Assembly (NCBI GenBank): GCA_000827265.1
Contig: KN834802.1
Location: forward strand, 271,831 to 335,830
DNA length: 64,000 nt
Origin: Collybiopsis luxurians FD-317 M1
Taxonomy: Eukaryota > Basidiomycota > Agaricomycetes > Agaricales > Omphalotaceae
Direction: 5' to 3'
The notes beneath the pieces were generated by a model. That model did no database searches and was not told the DNA's origin. It saw only the letters and a list, made by a program, of their open reading frames with translations. Below, one piece after another: positions 22,953-34,104 of the stretch. Position numbers and translations under genes: made by a program. Numbering within the stretch: the stretch's first letter is position 1; each line of letters starts with the position of its first letter.

Positions 22953-24392
22953 TCATGGATTCATAATAATCAACCGGCTTTCCCTTCCCGGCATTGCCAA
23001 ATCGGAATTAAACCCCGAAAGCCTCCATCCAACTCCCACCTCGACCTCGAGATTCAGAGGGGAGCGAGTCCGGACTGAATTGTCTATGTCGTCCTCGGCA
23101 CCAGGGCCAAAATCGGCATCTTCAGCGGCAGCAGGACTGCTCGCCAGATAATCATGAAGTTGCGACTGCTGCGCAAGCAGTGGTAGAGGTGACTCCGACT
23201 GAATATCCGCAATGATGAGATTCTCGTGCGTGAGAGAAGAGGAAGGGCGAGTTGGAGAAATAAGGGGTGGTGTTTCAGTTTGAGCACGTACTGGAGCAGA
23301 CAGTGGGTGACTAAGATGGGGCGAAGATAGCAGAGGTCGTGGAGGAAGTTCATGAGGAGGAGGGATAGCAGGAAATACCATTTAATTTGGTAGAAGCATT
23401 TGATGCGGAAGAGGGTTTGAATAGGAGTAAGGGTGGACATAAGGATAAATCGGTATTCCTTGAACTGGTGCCGATCCACTACATCCGTCGTACCGCTCAA
23501 CGGTACCGCCAGTCATGAGAAGATGCATATCAGATGCATCACTCCTGCCCCTACCCGTCCGTTTCCTCGAGTTCCCTTTCAATTTTCCCCGCATTCCAGG
23601 TGTATCACATGCATACCCAAGCTCAAGCCCCTCGGTACCTTTCTCTTCATCTGGGTGTCCAGTCGATACACTTTCCCATCCATTTTTCCGCACAGCGATT
23701 CGATCTGGATCGAAATCTCCATCGAATGCGTCGAAAACCTTGTCTAGATCATGCTTCCGTTGCCATCTTCGATATATCACAAAAAGAGCGATGAGGATGA
23801 AGGCCAGACCAACGATTCCACCAACGATACCTCCAATGAGAGCTCCGGTGTTTGAAGAGGTGGAAGAGGAAGAAGAGGAGGATAATACTGATAAGTGGGA
23901 GGATTGAGAAATGTAGGTGGTGGTGGTAATGACAGCGCCAGAGGATAGTACGGACTGCATTCCGATTACAGTAGTGAAGGCCTGGCCATTGGAAGTCGAG
24001 CTATCAAAAGACGGTGTCAAGTACAGAACGGATTAGGATCGGATACTAAAAACTCACACTGTTGTCGCTTTAATGGTGGTCGTGATCGGGGCTTGTGGCG
24101 TACTGCGTATCGTTGACCCGACCATGGAACTTTTACCGTCGCCTGAACTTGTCCCAGTGTGGGCTTCAGTGGAGGCTGCAGGAGCTCCTCCGGTATTGGT
24201 TTGGGTGTCCATCGAAGATAGTACTACAGAATTTTGACCAGCTGTTGCAGAGGATTCCCGAGATGTTACCGAGCCGGTCGCTGATATTTCCGTCGTTGCA
24301 GAATTCGCTAGCGTTTCGGCATCACCCGTAGATAACTCCAGCTCCAAAGAGGAGGAGGAGGAGGCAGCGGAGTTTTGAAGCACCTCAGACAT
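22953..24392 (-). pseudogene. Gene C copy 1 (C1), B-paralogous Ser/Thr-rich membrane protein, one nonsense codon
   Basis: Exon 1 is 24392-24058 (MSEVLQNSAASSSSSLELEL, Ser/Thr-rich). The intron is 24057-24001 (GTGAGT...TAG). Exon 2 is 24000-22953, with the membrane helix ALIGGIVGGIVGLAFILIAL, basic YRRWQRKHDLD, FDAFDGDFDPDRIA and a long Pro/Ser-rich cytoplasmic tail (SYSNPLPHQMLLPN, PRPLLSSPHLSHPLSAPV, LIIMNP end). It shares the helix plus FDG(N/D)FDPDRI signature with gene B but is longer (about 460 aa). One TAA at 23384-23382 follows LLPN where C2 has GAA. No signal peptide is evident; a signal-anchor orientation is likely. Confidence 0.75.
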
Positions 24393-25724
24393 TGAGTTAA
24401 GAGTTGAATATGAAGGTTACGCCGGGAAACCTCGAGCAGATAGAAACTTTCAGCTTTGAGTACCGGATGAGACGAAGACGGCCAAAGCTGCGCAGCGGAA
24501 TGAAAAAAGGTTCATCCTCTTCTGCGCATTTCCAACCCGCCACCTCTGAGTCGAAAGCGCAGTAGGTAGAGTAGTAATCCAGAATAATTTTGACAAGAAA
24601 AAAGATGTAAAATGAAAATCGATCGGATGTAGGTCGTTAGGTGCTCTTGGTACACGAAGGTCGAGGCTGGCCTGCACATATCCTGGAATGAGCTCTCCTA
24701 TGCCCTCTTCATCAAGCTCAACGGTCTTCAATCCGTATCTGGGATGAGTGCGGTTATTCGAAATCGAGCATTTCAGCGACAGAATTTTGCCGTCTCCAAA
24801 GGCAGAGAATATAGAGGTATCTGGGTAGACGGTGATTTACGAGATGACAAGAGTCTTGCTTGTCGTCATTGGCCACGTTAAGTACGACAATTGAGCCTTG
24901 TGGAATGGAGGAATTTAGTTAGACCGAAAAATGAAAGGAAATGTAACCTTTAGAATAACGACACCAAAGCAAGATAAATTCAGGAGGCACAAGTAGTCCA
25001 CGGAATGTAAGGAGAATAGGATAGCTTTCAAACCGGGGCGGGACGTGACTTGAGATCTCGAAACTTCAGTGGTGAATGCAGATTTTTGAATGTGTGCTTG
25101 AGACCCTTTATACTGTAGCCCACGGACAGACGACTCTTATCCTAATGAGATCCAGGTCGGCGATTTAGCGGAATCAAGGTCAGGCGTCTAGCTATCGGAC
25201 CACCTAAACCTCAAGGCACAAGTAACTCGACTTGCATCTTGTTCCTCGGGAATGTTAATGAGACATGTTAGGCTCAGCTTTAACATCTTTATGAGAGATA
25301 GGACTTGCAAACCAGCTGGGAAACGGACCAACGGACGAAAAACGGTCAGTAGATGGCATGATATGCTCTGCACGATGACTGATACATACGGGGGCATATT
25401 GCGAGTCCTGGGTTGCAAGATGCATGCGATTACGACTTCATTCCACCTACCACAATCTTCAATATATACACCTCGAAGTTCTACTAATCACAATGATACG
25501 GGTAACACGACGCGTACGCACGCGTACAGGCGCTTTTTCAAGCGCCAAAGGGATTTACTCACGTGCTCACCATCATCGCTTTCCAACGAACCTTCCTGCG
25601 CTGTTGCAGTTTCCCTCCCCCAAGTTTCTGGATACCCTACTGAATCCTATATCTGTACGAGCTCCAATGCTTTGATTTCAATTATATACTAGTCGACCAC
25701 TTTTACAAGAAAAAGACTGAGATA
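24393..25724. promoter_or_regulatory. C1/D1 divergent intergenic region
   Basis: This is about 1.3 kb between the start of C1 (minus) and the start of D1 (plus), kept almost unchanged in the duplicate. Several frames are open over 80-146 codons on both strands but have no family features, so I treat the region as regulatory. A perfect hairpin GGCGCTTTTTCAAGCGCC lies at 25529-25546 (63446-63463 in copy 2), just after an alternating CGCGTACGCACGCGTAC stretch, about 180 bp upstream of the D1 start. Confidence 0.45.
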
Positions 25725-27604
25725 ATGCTTTCGCGTTTATTCCGCTACGCTACGTTGGTTTTATTTTTCACGGTATGCTGATCAGCCCTCTGTCTTATGA
25801 ACAGAAATCTGATCAGGAGCTGCAGATACTTTTGCATTTCATCCTTCTCTCCGCTCACGATCAATATCGGGAAGCTACGGCTTCGAGACTGTCCAAATTC
25901 TCATCGCACTTCCAAGAAGAATTGCTCGGAGAGGATTTAAATCTTTCCGCTGAAATTACTTCTCAATCGTCATCGAAACCTCCCAATCGTCTTGCTAATG
26001 CTACCTTTGTTATGTTGGCACGAAATTCCGACCTTGAGGGGACTATTAGCAGTATAAGAGCCTTGGAGGATCGTTTCAATTCGAGATTTGGGTACCCGTA
26101 TGTGCTTTTGAATGATGAGCCGTTCACAGACGAGTTCAAACGGTTCGTTCGTATCTTCGTTCATACAGGGAGCTACTCACGTTTCTGTAGGCGTGTATCA
26201 GTGCTGACGCGCTCTGAAGTCAAATTCGGTACAGTGCCAAAAGATCACTGGTCACAGCCGGACTGGATAGATGAAGAGAAAGCTGCGAACGCAAGGAAAC
26301 GGATGGAGCTTTCTCGGGTAAAATATGGAGGTTAGTATATGTGGAGCTCCGTGTCGATGGTCCGCGTTAACTGAAGCTGTAAACTTACAGGAAGCCTCAA
26401 CTACCGACATATGTGTCGCTTCAATGCCGGAGTGAGTTATTGTACCATTCGCAAATTTTCCCCTAATTTGTGATTGACTTTTTCTAGTTTTTCTATCGGC
26501 ACGAGTTGCTCCAACCTTACAGGTGGTACTGGCGTGTTGAGTGAGCTAAAATATCTTCCTGAAATCGAGGCCACCTACTCACCTGCATCTCCCAGACCGA
26601 ATGTCAAATTCTACTGCGATATACACCGAGATCCTTTCCAATTCATGCAGGAGAACAACAAGGTTTACGGTCAGTCCGCAAATCTCAACTTCCCTCTGCC
26701 CTGGCTCACGGATCTTTTTTTGTTTCAGGGTTTACTATCGCTGTCTACGATATTTCTGCTACGATTAGAACCCTTTGGGGGGCTGTCACAGGCAAGTATA
26801 TTACTATTTCACGCACGTTCGATTATCTTCGCCTAGGAGGAGCTCATGATATTTGTCGGTTAGAATTTATCAAAGCTTATCCTGAATAGCTTGCGCACGA
26901 CAATGCCATGGGGTTCATATCCGACGATGATGGAAGGACATACAATCGTTGTCATTGTAAGTAAATGAATTCTTTTCTGAGTCAGTGGACAACCCTCAAA
27001 CTCAATCGTGATTTGTTTTAGTCTGGAGCAACTTTGAAATTGCAGATATGGACTTTTGGCGTGGGCCGGCGTACACTGCGTTTTTTGAATACCTTGATTC
27101 GCAAGGGGGGTTTTATTATGAGGTTCGTATGTCGATTTTACTTTTTTTCTATTGTAACCAGATGCTCCGCTTCGTGTTTGTTATCGTCACCACTGTTGTA
27201 TCGCATCATCGACTTTTGCATTATGTTTTTTATACTTGACTGGGCAAATGATCAGCGCTGGGGAGACGCACCGGTCCACAGCATTGCTGCCTCCCTCTTC
27301 CTCCGACGCGATCAAATTCATTTCTTTGAAGAGATTGGGTATCAGCACGATGATTGGGGGCACTGTCCTATTCCTGACGACGTTTGGGAGAAGGGAACGT
27401 GTTCGTGTGCTCAGGGTAACAGTTTCGGTGAGTTTTTTCTTGAACGTTAGATCGGGGGGTGTTGGTTTTGAACTCACTTTTAACGTTGCACCTGCGCCCG
27501 CGTTCTGCATTCCTTCTTTTTCTGTCCCCCCTTCCCAACCCAATACAGATATGGATGTCGGCTCGTGTAAACCACGTTGGGACAGGTTCATTCGTTCTGG
27601 ATAG
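25725..27604 (+). pseudogene. GT15 (Kre2/Mnt1/Ktr) alpha-1,2-mannosyltransferase, 10 exons, one in-frame TAG (D1)
   Basis: Exons 25725-25772, 25820-26330, 26391-26431, 26488-26540, 26596-26669, 26729-26791, 26864-26956, 27022-27122, 27256-27427 and 27549-27604 join in phase to 1212 nt (403 aa, usual for the family). MLSRLFRYATLVLFFT is a short signal-anchor. The catalytic domain shows NATFVMLARNSDLEGTISSI, FGYPYVLLNDEPFTDEFKR, SLNYRHMCRFNAG, LLQPYRWYWRVEP, FYCDIHRDPF, HDNAMGFISDD, CHFWSNFEIADMDFWRG, RWGDAPVHSIAAS and a Cys-containing end. The family moves mannose from GDP-mannose onto O- and N-linked glycans in the Golgi. Codon 272 is TAG (26887-26889) where YPE-x-LA normally has an aromatic residue. 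If real, this truncates the enzyme before essential motifs; if a sequencing error, the gene is intact. Intron 6 has a GC donor. Intron 1 could use an earlier AG, but the 47-nt choice also keeps D2 in frame. Confidence 0.85.
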
Positions 27605-27681
27605 TAGGATTGGTTAAATAATTCGCACTGTTGTATCGAAAGAATGTCATTTATATACATATTCTTTGGTGCAAGTTCATT

Positions 27682-28950
27682 TCAAAGTTCAAAGATAGAA
27701 CGAACAAAGAGACTCACAGTGACAACACGGAAAATTGCATTGGTTAGGTGGATTGCTTCAACTAGGGGAAATGGTGCATTTTCCCACTCAACAATTATGC
27801 GTAGCTTAGGATTAAAACTTGGTGTGGTAAGTGTAGGTGTGGGAGTAGACTGGCACTCAGGCGCAGGCCCATTGTCCATGCCCTCTTCATTCAGTAAATT
27901 ATTCCACGACGACGGATTCAAATAGAGATACAAATGAACGAGCTGCTGCAGCTTGGGTCCCGGTCCACTTCCGTATCCATGCCCAACTCCAACTCCTCTC
28001 CGTTCTTCGCCCTCAAACATACCCAAACACCCCTGCCCACCCATAAGAATATGCGGCAAAGTCGTCTCACCCGCACCCCCACTCGTCGCCTTCTCCGTCC
28101 CCAAAGCCCTCTTCGCCCTCTTCGCCGCCTTCTTCATCTTCGCCTTTTCACCTCCCGCATACCCGTATCCATACCCACCCGTCTCACTCGTATCCGTATA
28201 GCTATCCCTCACACCACCTACCCCTCCCCCGGCGCGTACGATCCTGTCTGGGTCAAAATTCCCATCGAACGCTTCCTCGAGCTCCCTTCTCCTCTTCTGC
28301 TTCTTGAACACAAAAAACAATACAGCGAGAATAATCGCCAACCCCGCTACGCCACCCAGAACGCCTCCGATGATCTCGCCTATGTTGGATTTCGAACTCG
28401 ACCCCGATGAGTTGACGGTGTTCCTGTTAGAGGCGGCGGAAGTAACGACAAAGCCAGCTGATAGGACAGATTCGGTAGTGATGACGGTGGTGACGCTTTG
28501 GCCGTCGGCGTTGGTCGTCATGATGGTGGCTGGGACAGAGGTAGTGAGGGGTGCAGTGAGGGTGCTGCTTAGGGTTGACGTGGCGCTGGATGCACTGGAG
28601 CCGGTACCACTTGAGCTTGAACTCGCAGAGCTAGAAGTAGACGAGCCTGATGAACTCGAGCTGCCGATTGGAGTGGCATTGGATTTGGATGTGGTGGATG
28701 CGAGGGAGGAAGACGAGGCGGTAGAAGCAGCAACGTTGAGGGAGGAGGGAGAGGACGAAGGTGGAGTCGTTGAGGGAATAGAGGGGGTGGTGGGGGTAGC
28801 AGTCGTACTAGAAGAATCGCTGACAGCTGCTAGCGTAGTGTCGGTACTCGGAGGATCCAAATTGCTAGTCAAATCTGCTGGGGGGGTACAAAGTTGTCAG
28901 GGACAGAAGCGACATGAGACAATACAGGAATTCGCACCTATTCCAGACAT
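27682..28950 (-). CDS. Gene B copy 3 (B3), intact Ser/Thr-rich single-pass membrane protein
   Basis: Exon 1 is 28950-28938 (ATG TCT GGA ATA G), the intron 28937-28878 (GTGCGA...CAG), exon 2 28877-27682; together 1209 nt, 402 aa, no stop. The order is MSGIADLTSNLDPPSTD, a Ser/Thr/Ala-rich region with likely heavy O-glycosylation, GGVLGGVAGLAIILAVLFFV as membrane helix, KKQKRRRELEEA, FDGNFDPDRIVRAGG, a YGYGYAGGEKAKMKKAAKRA stretch, Gly-rich and Pro-rich tail. The layout resembles fungal Mid2/Wsc/Skg6-type surface proteins, but no Cys-rich domain is present. Function is inferred only from topology. The ATG in the intron (28915) is out of frame here. It is tail-to-tail with D1 (78 bp apart) and divergent from the broken A5. 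Confidence 0.75.
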
Positions 28951-29790
28951 AGTTTGGCTGAGGCGTCAACAGATTATTTTTAATTAGAGATTGACGTGTC
29001 GAGAATCTAAAGATAACCAGGAAACGCGAAGGAATGGCGGTTGGGATATCAGTTCCTAGTTATCTAATGAATAGAATGAGGCTCACCTTTGTCTATTAAA
29101 CAACAGCTTTTGCGTGGTATTGACGAACGGTACTTTTGTTTCCTTTTGGCCTGATCGTTTCGTATATTGACCAAATAAGATGAAAGTGGGGCAGAGCCGA
29201 GAGATGGAAGAAGCAGACTAGAGGCCTGGAAATGAAGTTGCACAAAAAAACGAAGAAAGAGCGAGAGAGTGTCGAGGAGACCGAATTCAAGGATTACTGT
29301 AGATGGAAATATAATAGACTTTTCTTTTTCCGTTTGAATGCAATCAACCGCTCTGAAACAGCGTCGTACGGAGCAGAGAGAAATCTAGGTCTGCTAGTCA
29401 CTGCGCTGAGCCAACAACGTTCGTCGCCACCGTACACGACACGGAGGAAGGAAGGAGGAAAGGTGGAAAAAGGTTAAATTTCATTCGGTCATCCTTTCCG
29501 GGCGCTTAACGTCGCTAGGCCGGAATCCGGCTATTTCAAGCCGTCAGTAAACGTACAGCCTGGGGAACAATGAAATGCATATCGTTGCCGTAGAAATAGT
29601 TTTACGCGGTAGAATGTTAATATAGCTGTTGAGGATACCAATGTTAATATACATGTTATTCACATCCCAAAATCATACTCGCCCTACCCTAAGCACTCCG
29701 GAATTTCGTTCATTCATTTCACCCAAGACTGAAAGAACGAACAATAATAAATGGAATTTCATACTGTACACGAAGAAATATATATTCTCA
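28951..29790. promoter_or_regulatory. B3/A5 intergenic region
   Basis: This follows the conserved module layout (TTTATTAAACAACAGC block, intact MULE target site GTAGATGGAAATATAATAG near 29300, GCCGGAATCCGGC dyad at 29519-29531). From 29555 to 29700 it carries about 150 bp of unique sequence in place of the usual leader block, so part of the A leader has been replaced. Confidence 0.45.
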
Positions 29791-30332
29791 TGATCAAGTC
29801 CCACAACGAGCCACCTGCTCCCTTCAATCTTGGACATCGCCGTAGCCTATCCGGCGAATCCTGTATGTGTTATAATAAATACCATACCTGTCACATGCGG
29901 AACAGCTTTCGTCTTTCCCTCGAACCATAATCTTGAGGACTCAGACAATTCATGAACAGTTCAAGGAAGTTCGTCTGGGTGATATGAGTGTGCTACAGCG
30001 GATATGCTCACGGCTGGATTCTCTTAGCCGAGTCTCAATGTCCCAGGCAAATTATATTACAACTCGTTGGAAACACGGCACGACCGAGTCATCGTTCAAA
30101 ATCGAAGTTGTAAAGCTTGCGTCAAGGAAGCGAGAAAAAAATTTATGGCGATTACATATGAAGGGGATGATGCTCATGAGGTAGAACAGTAATATAAAGT
30201 CAGAGGCAAATCATCACCATATAAATCAGAAATGGAGAACAGACTTGGAATCTTTTGCCCATCTCTGGTGAAGCCTTCATTGTTGTTGTTGATCCTTGTT
30301 CTGGCCGAAGTGGACTGATACTTTAAATTAAC
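29790..30332 (+). pseudogene. Gene A copy 5 (A5), internally deleted and truncated
   Basis: The leader joins directly to LRTQTIHEQFKEVRLGDMSV, so about 300 bp including the start codon and most of exon 1 are gone. It reads on through SSFKIEVVKLASRKREKN and the 48-nt intron, then ends at about 30332 (after GTGGACTGATACTTTAAA) where the DDE element begins. Confidence 0.75.
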
Positions 30333-32400
30333 CATGCTCCTTCCATTGACCTCACCAATAATTCCAAGTCTTCCTCTGATTCTTGCTCTGAATCCTCTTC
30401 AGAAGCAGAAAACTCTAACAATGAAACTGTCCCTCTGACCTCTCATCCTCCACCTGTTGAGCAGCAGACTCTGGGTGAAGGCTCTAGTGCAGCAGTACCA
30501 TCCCCAGGAGAGATTGTTAGGAAGATGCTTGAGGATTTACAGAATGGAGAGACACCAAAAGATTGTTCAGAAGAAGAGCCAGTGGATCAGGCTCTTAGTT
30601 GGCTCAATTACAAAAATTTTGCAGCACTACAAAAGGCTATGGTTCAGCTAAACCTGAATGCAAAAGATAAGAGCATTGATGTCTTTTTTTGTGCTTGTAT
30701 CTCTGCTATGGCTGGGACCTTGAGCCTATATCTTGATTCAGGACTGTCATACACCTGGCGTCAAGCCTCATTAATTGTCTCAAAATCACAAAGGCATGGA
30801 GTCTATCATGCATGTATGATTTGTCACTGGATTCATGATTTCCTTTCATCCAATAAACTACCCACCCATCACTATACTAGCACCAAATCTTCTATCCTCG
30901 AAGATGAAGATATTTCTTTGCACATACAACTTTGCTTAGCTGAATGTGCAAAAAAGTTATACATCAAAGCTCTTGATGTTGTTGAGGTGGTAAAGAGTCA
31001 AGAGGTCCAGGATTTGCTGGCAGCTGCAGGAATAGAAAAGTGAGAAATCAGTGAACAAACTGGGAGGAACTGGCTGAAAAGATTCAAGTGGCAATATTCC
31101 AAAAAACAGAATGGCATGTATATTGATGGTCATGAATGTGATGATGTTGTAGCTTACTGGCAAACCTTGGTGCAACAATTTCTCACTCAATATGCACCAA
31201 GAATGAGAACTTGGGATAACAATGGTAATGTGAAGGATCCCATAGGATACACTTTACTGGTCAAGCTGCGAGGCTGTCCATTCCAACTCATCCTTGTCAC
31301 TCATAATAAGTTCACCTACTTTGCCAATGACCAGTGAAAATCATTGTGGACCCATGAGAGTCAGAAGGCAACTCCCCAGCCAAAGGGTGAGGGTGTGATC
31401 ATGGTGTCTGACTTTTTAACTGCAGAATGGGGCTGGCTTAAGAGTCAAGATGGGACAGAGTGCATGTTTCCTTTGTTTCTAATTTCAGTCAGATATTGAC
31501 AGATTAACAAGCGGAGAAGCTCAAATTCTATTCAGAGCCGGGAAAAATTGTGATGGATATTTCAACAGTGATGATCTTCTTGCACAGGTTGACCATGTGA
31601 TTGATATTTTTGAGGATCAGACCAATGACTTTGCTCAAGGTCTGTTTCTATTTGACAATGCCCCTAGCCATCAGAAGCGAGCACTGGATGCCCTATCTGC
31701 AAGAGGAATGCCAAAAGGACCCAAACATTGGACTCCTCACAAAGATGGCCCAAGGATGCACCCCATGTCTTTACCAAATGGTGACATTCAGTTATTTTAT
31801 TATTCTGATGATCATCCAATCTATCCTGGCCAATTTAAGGGCATGGAGCAGATACTTTGTGAGCGGAGACTATATCCTGACACAGGTCTTCCTTTTCAGT
31901 GTGCAGGATTCAAATGTGAGGCTGGCAAAACAGACTGCTGTTGCCAACGCAGCTTGTTCTCACAGCCTGACTTTGTGAACCAAAAATCACAGCTTGAGGA
32001 GTTGGTTACCTCTCAGGGACATCTCTGTGATTTTTACCCCAAGTACCACTGTGAATTGAACTTCATTGAGATGTATTGGGGTGCATCAAAGCTGCGCTAT
32101 TGAAATTTTCACTCACACCCATCAAACATTGATGAGATGGAACAAAGAGTTGTACAGTCTCTTGATGACATTCCTCTACTTCAGATACGAAGGCAAGGAA
32201 ATCATCACCATTTGAGCTTAACTAACTTATCTCTGTACACTAGATATGCTAATTGTGCAGCCCATTCCATTGATGGATATTCAAAGGGCCTGACAGGTGC
32301 AGAAGCTGCCTGGGCAAATTGCAAGTATCATGGTCACTAGATGCTCCCGCTGGATATCCTTGCTGAAGTGAAGGCTTCCATTGAGTCATTGTAATTGTAA
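30333..32400 (+). pseudogene. Tc1/mariner-like (DDE_3-type) transposase pseudogene
   Basis: Successive frames, broken by stops near 31040, 31335, 31490 and 32100, give an N-terminal helical region (EDLQNGETPKDCSEEEPVDQ, WIHDFLSSNKLPTHHYTSTK), ISEQTGRNWLKRFKWQYSKK, GVIMVSDFLTAEWG, FLFDNAPSHQKRALDA and YHCELNFIEMYWGASKLRY, ending in TGAEAAWANCKYHGH. The last two blocks fit the second Asp (DNAxxH) and the ELNxIExxWG acidic motif of IS630/Tc1/mariner-type DDE enzymes; similar long proteins are common in agaric genomes. At least four disabling changes are seen. Terminal repeats were not found. It truncates A5 on the left. Confidence 0.75.
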
Positions 32401-32870
32401 ATAGTATATATTTCAAGTACTACTACTTTGTATACAGACAAGACAAACTTTTGAAAAATTTTATTTGAGATTTGACCATGGGAAACCTAATCTAGGGTTT
32501 TATGGCATTGTTTACATGAGTGTTGGTTCCTGCCAACTGCTATCTTAGTATGTGAAGGTAGAGTAGCAATATGTTTATTGGTACAGTAGTCATTGGAGAG
32601 AGAGTGTGTGGAGGAGGAGATAGGAAAGAAGTTGGGGACTTAGTGGGGAGTTGAGTTCCAGTGAAAGAAGCACCTGAACCGAAGCAGGTACATAGACATG
32701 ATAGATACTTCTTTTTTCGACTTTGTCCATGAGTAGAGCTAGGGGGGAATGAAGGGGGACAATTTTTGACCCACTAAGATACATATACCTGTGTGAGGAG
32801 GTCTGATGAGGCCTCCAGCATTAGTCTTCTTCACATTTAGCTCTGCGATGACAGAGTTCTCCCTCTATTT
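32401..32870. other. No gene seen
   Basis: CpG-poor sequence between the DDE element and the minisatellite. It contains (GGA/GAG) purine runs around 32595-32650 and no recognisable frame. Confidence 0.4.
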
Positions 32871-32894
32871 CTATTATCCATCAGGAAAACTACC

Positions 32895-33400
32895 CTTGGC
32901 CCAGGTTAGCCTAGGCACCCCTGGGAGCTTTGGGTAGCCTGGGTAGCCTGGGTAGCCTAGGCTATGGCCAAATTCCTAAAGACCTTTAAGCTCCCTGAGA
33001 GATTTCTGAAGTGTCTTTGAGGGCTCTCTAGGATTTTGGTTTTAGCCTAGGCACCTCTGGGAGNNNNNNNNNNNNNNNNNNNNNNNNNNNNNNNNNNNNN
33101 NNNNNNNNNNNNNNNNNNNNNNNNNNNNNNNNNNNNNNNNNNNNNNNNNNNNNNNNNNNNNNNNNNNNNNNNNNNNNNNNNNNNNNNNNNNNNNNNNNNN
33201 NNNNNNNNNNNNNNNNNNNNNNNNNNNNNNNNNNNNNNNNNNNCACCTCTGGGAGCTTTGGGTAGCCTGGGTAGCCTGGGCAGCCTAGGCTATGGCCAAA
33301 ATCCTAGAGACCTTCAAGCTCTCTGAGAGATTTCTGAAGTATCTCTGAAGTGTCTTTGAGGGCTCTCTGGGGGTCCCTGGGGATCCCTGGGGATCCCTGA
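32895..33400. repeat. CCTGGGTAG minisatellite and degenerate tandem repeat spanning the gap
   Basis: Units of TAGCCTGGG and a longer unit (GGCACCTCTGGGAGCTTTGG ... GAGGGCTCTCT, about 150 bp) occur on both sides of the gap: 32910-33063 and 33244-33370. It ends in GGGGATCCCTGG repeats. The sequence around the gap is thus one tandem array, which probably caused the gap. Confidence 0.8.
33064..33243. other. Assembly gap (180 N)
   Basis: A run of N inside the tandem array. True length is unknown. Confidence 1.
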
Positions 33401-33884
33401 GGCAGAAATATTATAAATCATACAAATAATATAAAATTATATTACAAACACATAGTGAAGTATTAATCTTGTGTAAATACACAAAAGAAACATTTATATA
33501 GTTGGAAATGTTCACAGAATTTCACTTTTAAAACAAATCACATGATGTGCTCACCGTGAACTGTCTACAATCAAAAAACTTTTCCCATAGTCAGAATATG
33601 TATACTGTCATTATAAACCATTGTACATATACTATATACATATGTATAAGGTCTGTACTATACTGATATACTGTACTCGAGTATGTTAGCTTAATACAAA
33701 GCATGTACTAAATACAATAATATAATAAACTGTGCTATAAACTGTAGATATGGAATAGTAGGCGAGAAACTATCATTACATACAATATAATGCAATACTA
33801 TAGCTTAGAGGGTTAATACAGAGCTAGTAGATAGAGTGGTAGCAGAATAGAGTAACATATAATATTATTTTAAATTTATTCTTT
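33401..33884. other. AT-rich stretch, no gene
   Basis: Very AT-rich with many TATA/ATAT runs (for example around 33600-33720), lying between two CAGG-rich repeat tracts. No frames of interest. Confidence 0.4.
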
Positions 33885-34085
33885 GAAGCCTCAGGGATGC
33901 CCAGGGATCATCAGGGAAGCCTCAGGCACTCTCAGATTTCTTTATAGAAATCTCAGGCATCTTCAGGATCCTCAGGAATTGGGGGGTGTCTCCTGACCAC
34001 TCCAGCTGACCTGGGCAGCCCAGGCAGCCTAGGTGGCCTAGGCTTACCTGGACTCTCTGAGACTGGCCACTGCTAGCCTGGGCAT
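33885..34085. repeat. CTCAGG/CCTAGG-rich degenerate repeat
   Basis: Short units CCTCAGG(G/C)A and AGCCCAGGCAGCCTAGG occur repeatedly. They are the inverted counterpart in style of the array at 32895-33400, so the AT-rich 33.4-33.9 kb stretch is flanked by two related, oppositely oriented arrays. Confidence 0.5.
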
Positions 34086-34104
34086 ATGGAACTTTTTCCT
34101 GATA

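Larger units (their letters stand above)
21253..26090 (+). repeat. Segmental duplication, copy 1 (pairs with 59060-64000)
   Basis: From TGAGCCAGTCACTGAGGATT onward this block is colinear and very similar to 59060-64000, including introns and intergenic DNA. It carries the E 3' part, ORF F, the A 3' scrap, gene C and gene D. Copy 2 reaches the window edge, so the true right limit is unknown. The left limit in copy 2 lies just after repeat H. Confidence 0.9.

Noticed and set aside
24450..24731. 93-codon minus frame upstream of C1
   Set aside because: The duplicate has several indels that break the frame; more likely a C upstream region.
25252..25692. 146-codon frame upstream of D1 as a gene
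   Set aside because: In the duplicate (63169-63561) the frame is broken by an indel and nothing in it is recognisable; it overlaps the probable C/D promoter.
28304..28987. Long plus-strand frame opposite B3 (also 53508-54263 opposite B6 and 6213-6581 opposite B1)
   Set aside because: These Val/Glu-rich frames are the antisense of Ser/Thr-codon runs in gene B. They lack a family and break in the other copies.
33028..33246. Frame running through the N gap
   Set aside because: Made of unknown bases; no evidence of coding.
32910..33370. CRISPR-like or regulatory array
   Set aside because: Units are variable, adjacent and without unique spacers; it is a minisatellite in a eukaryote.
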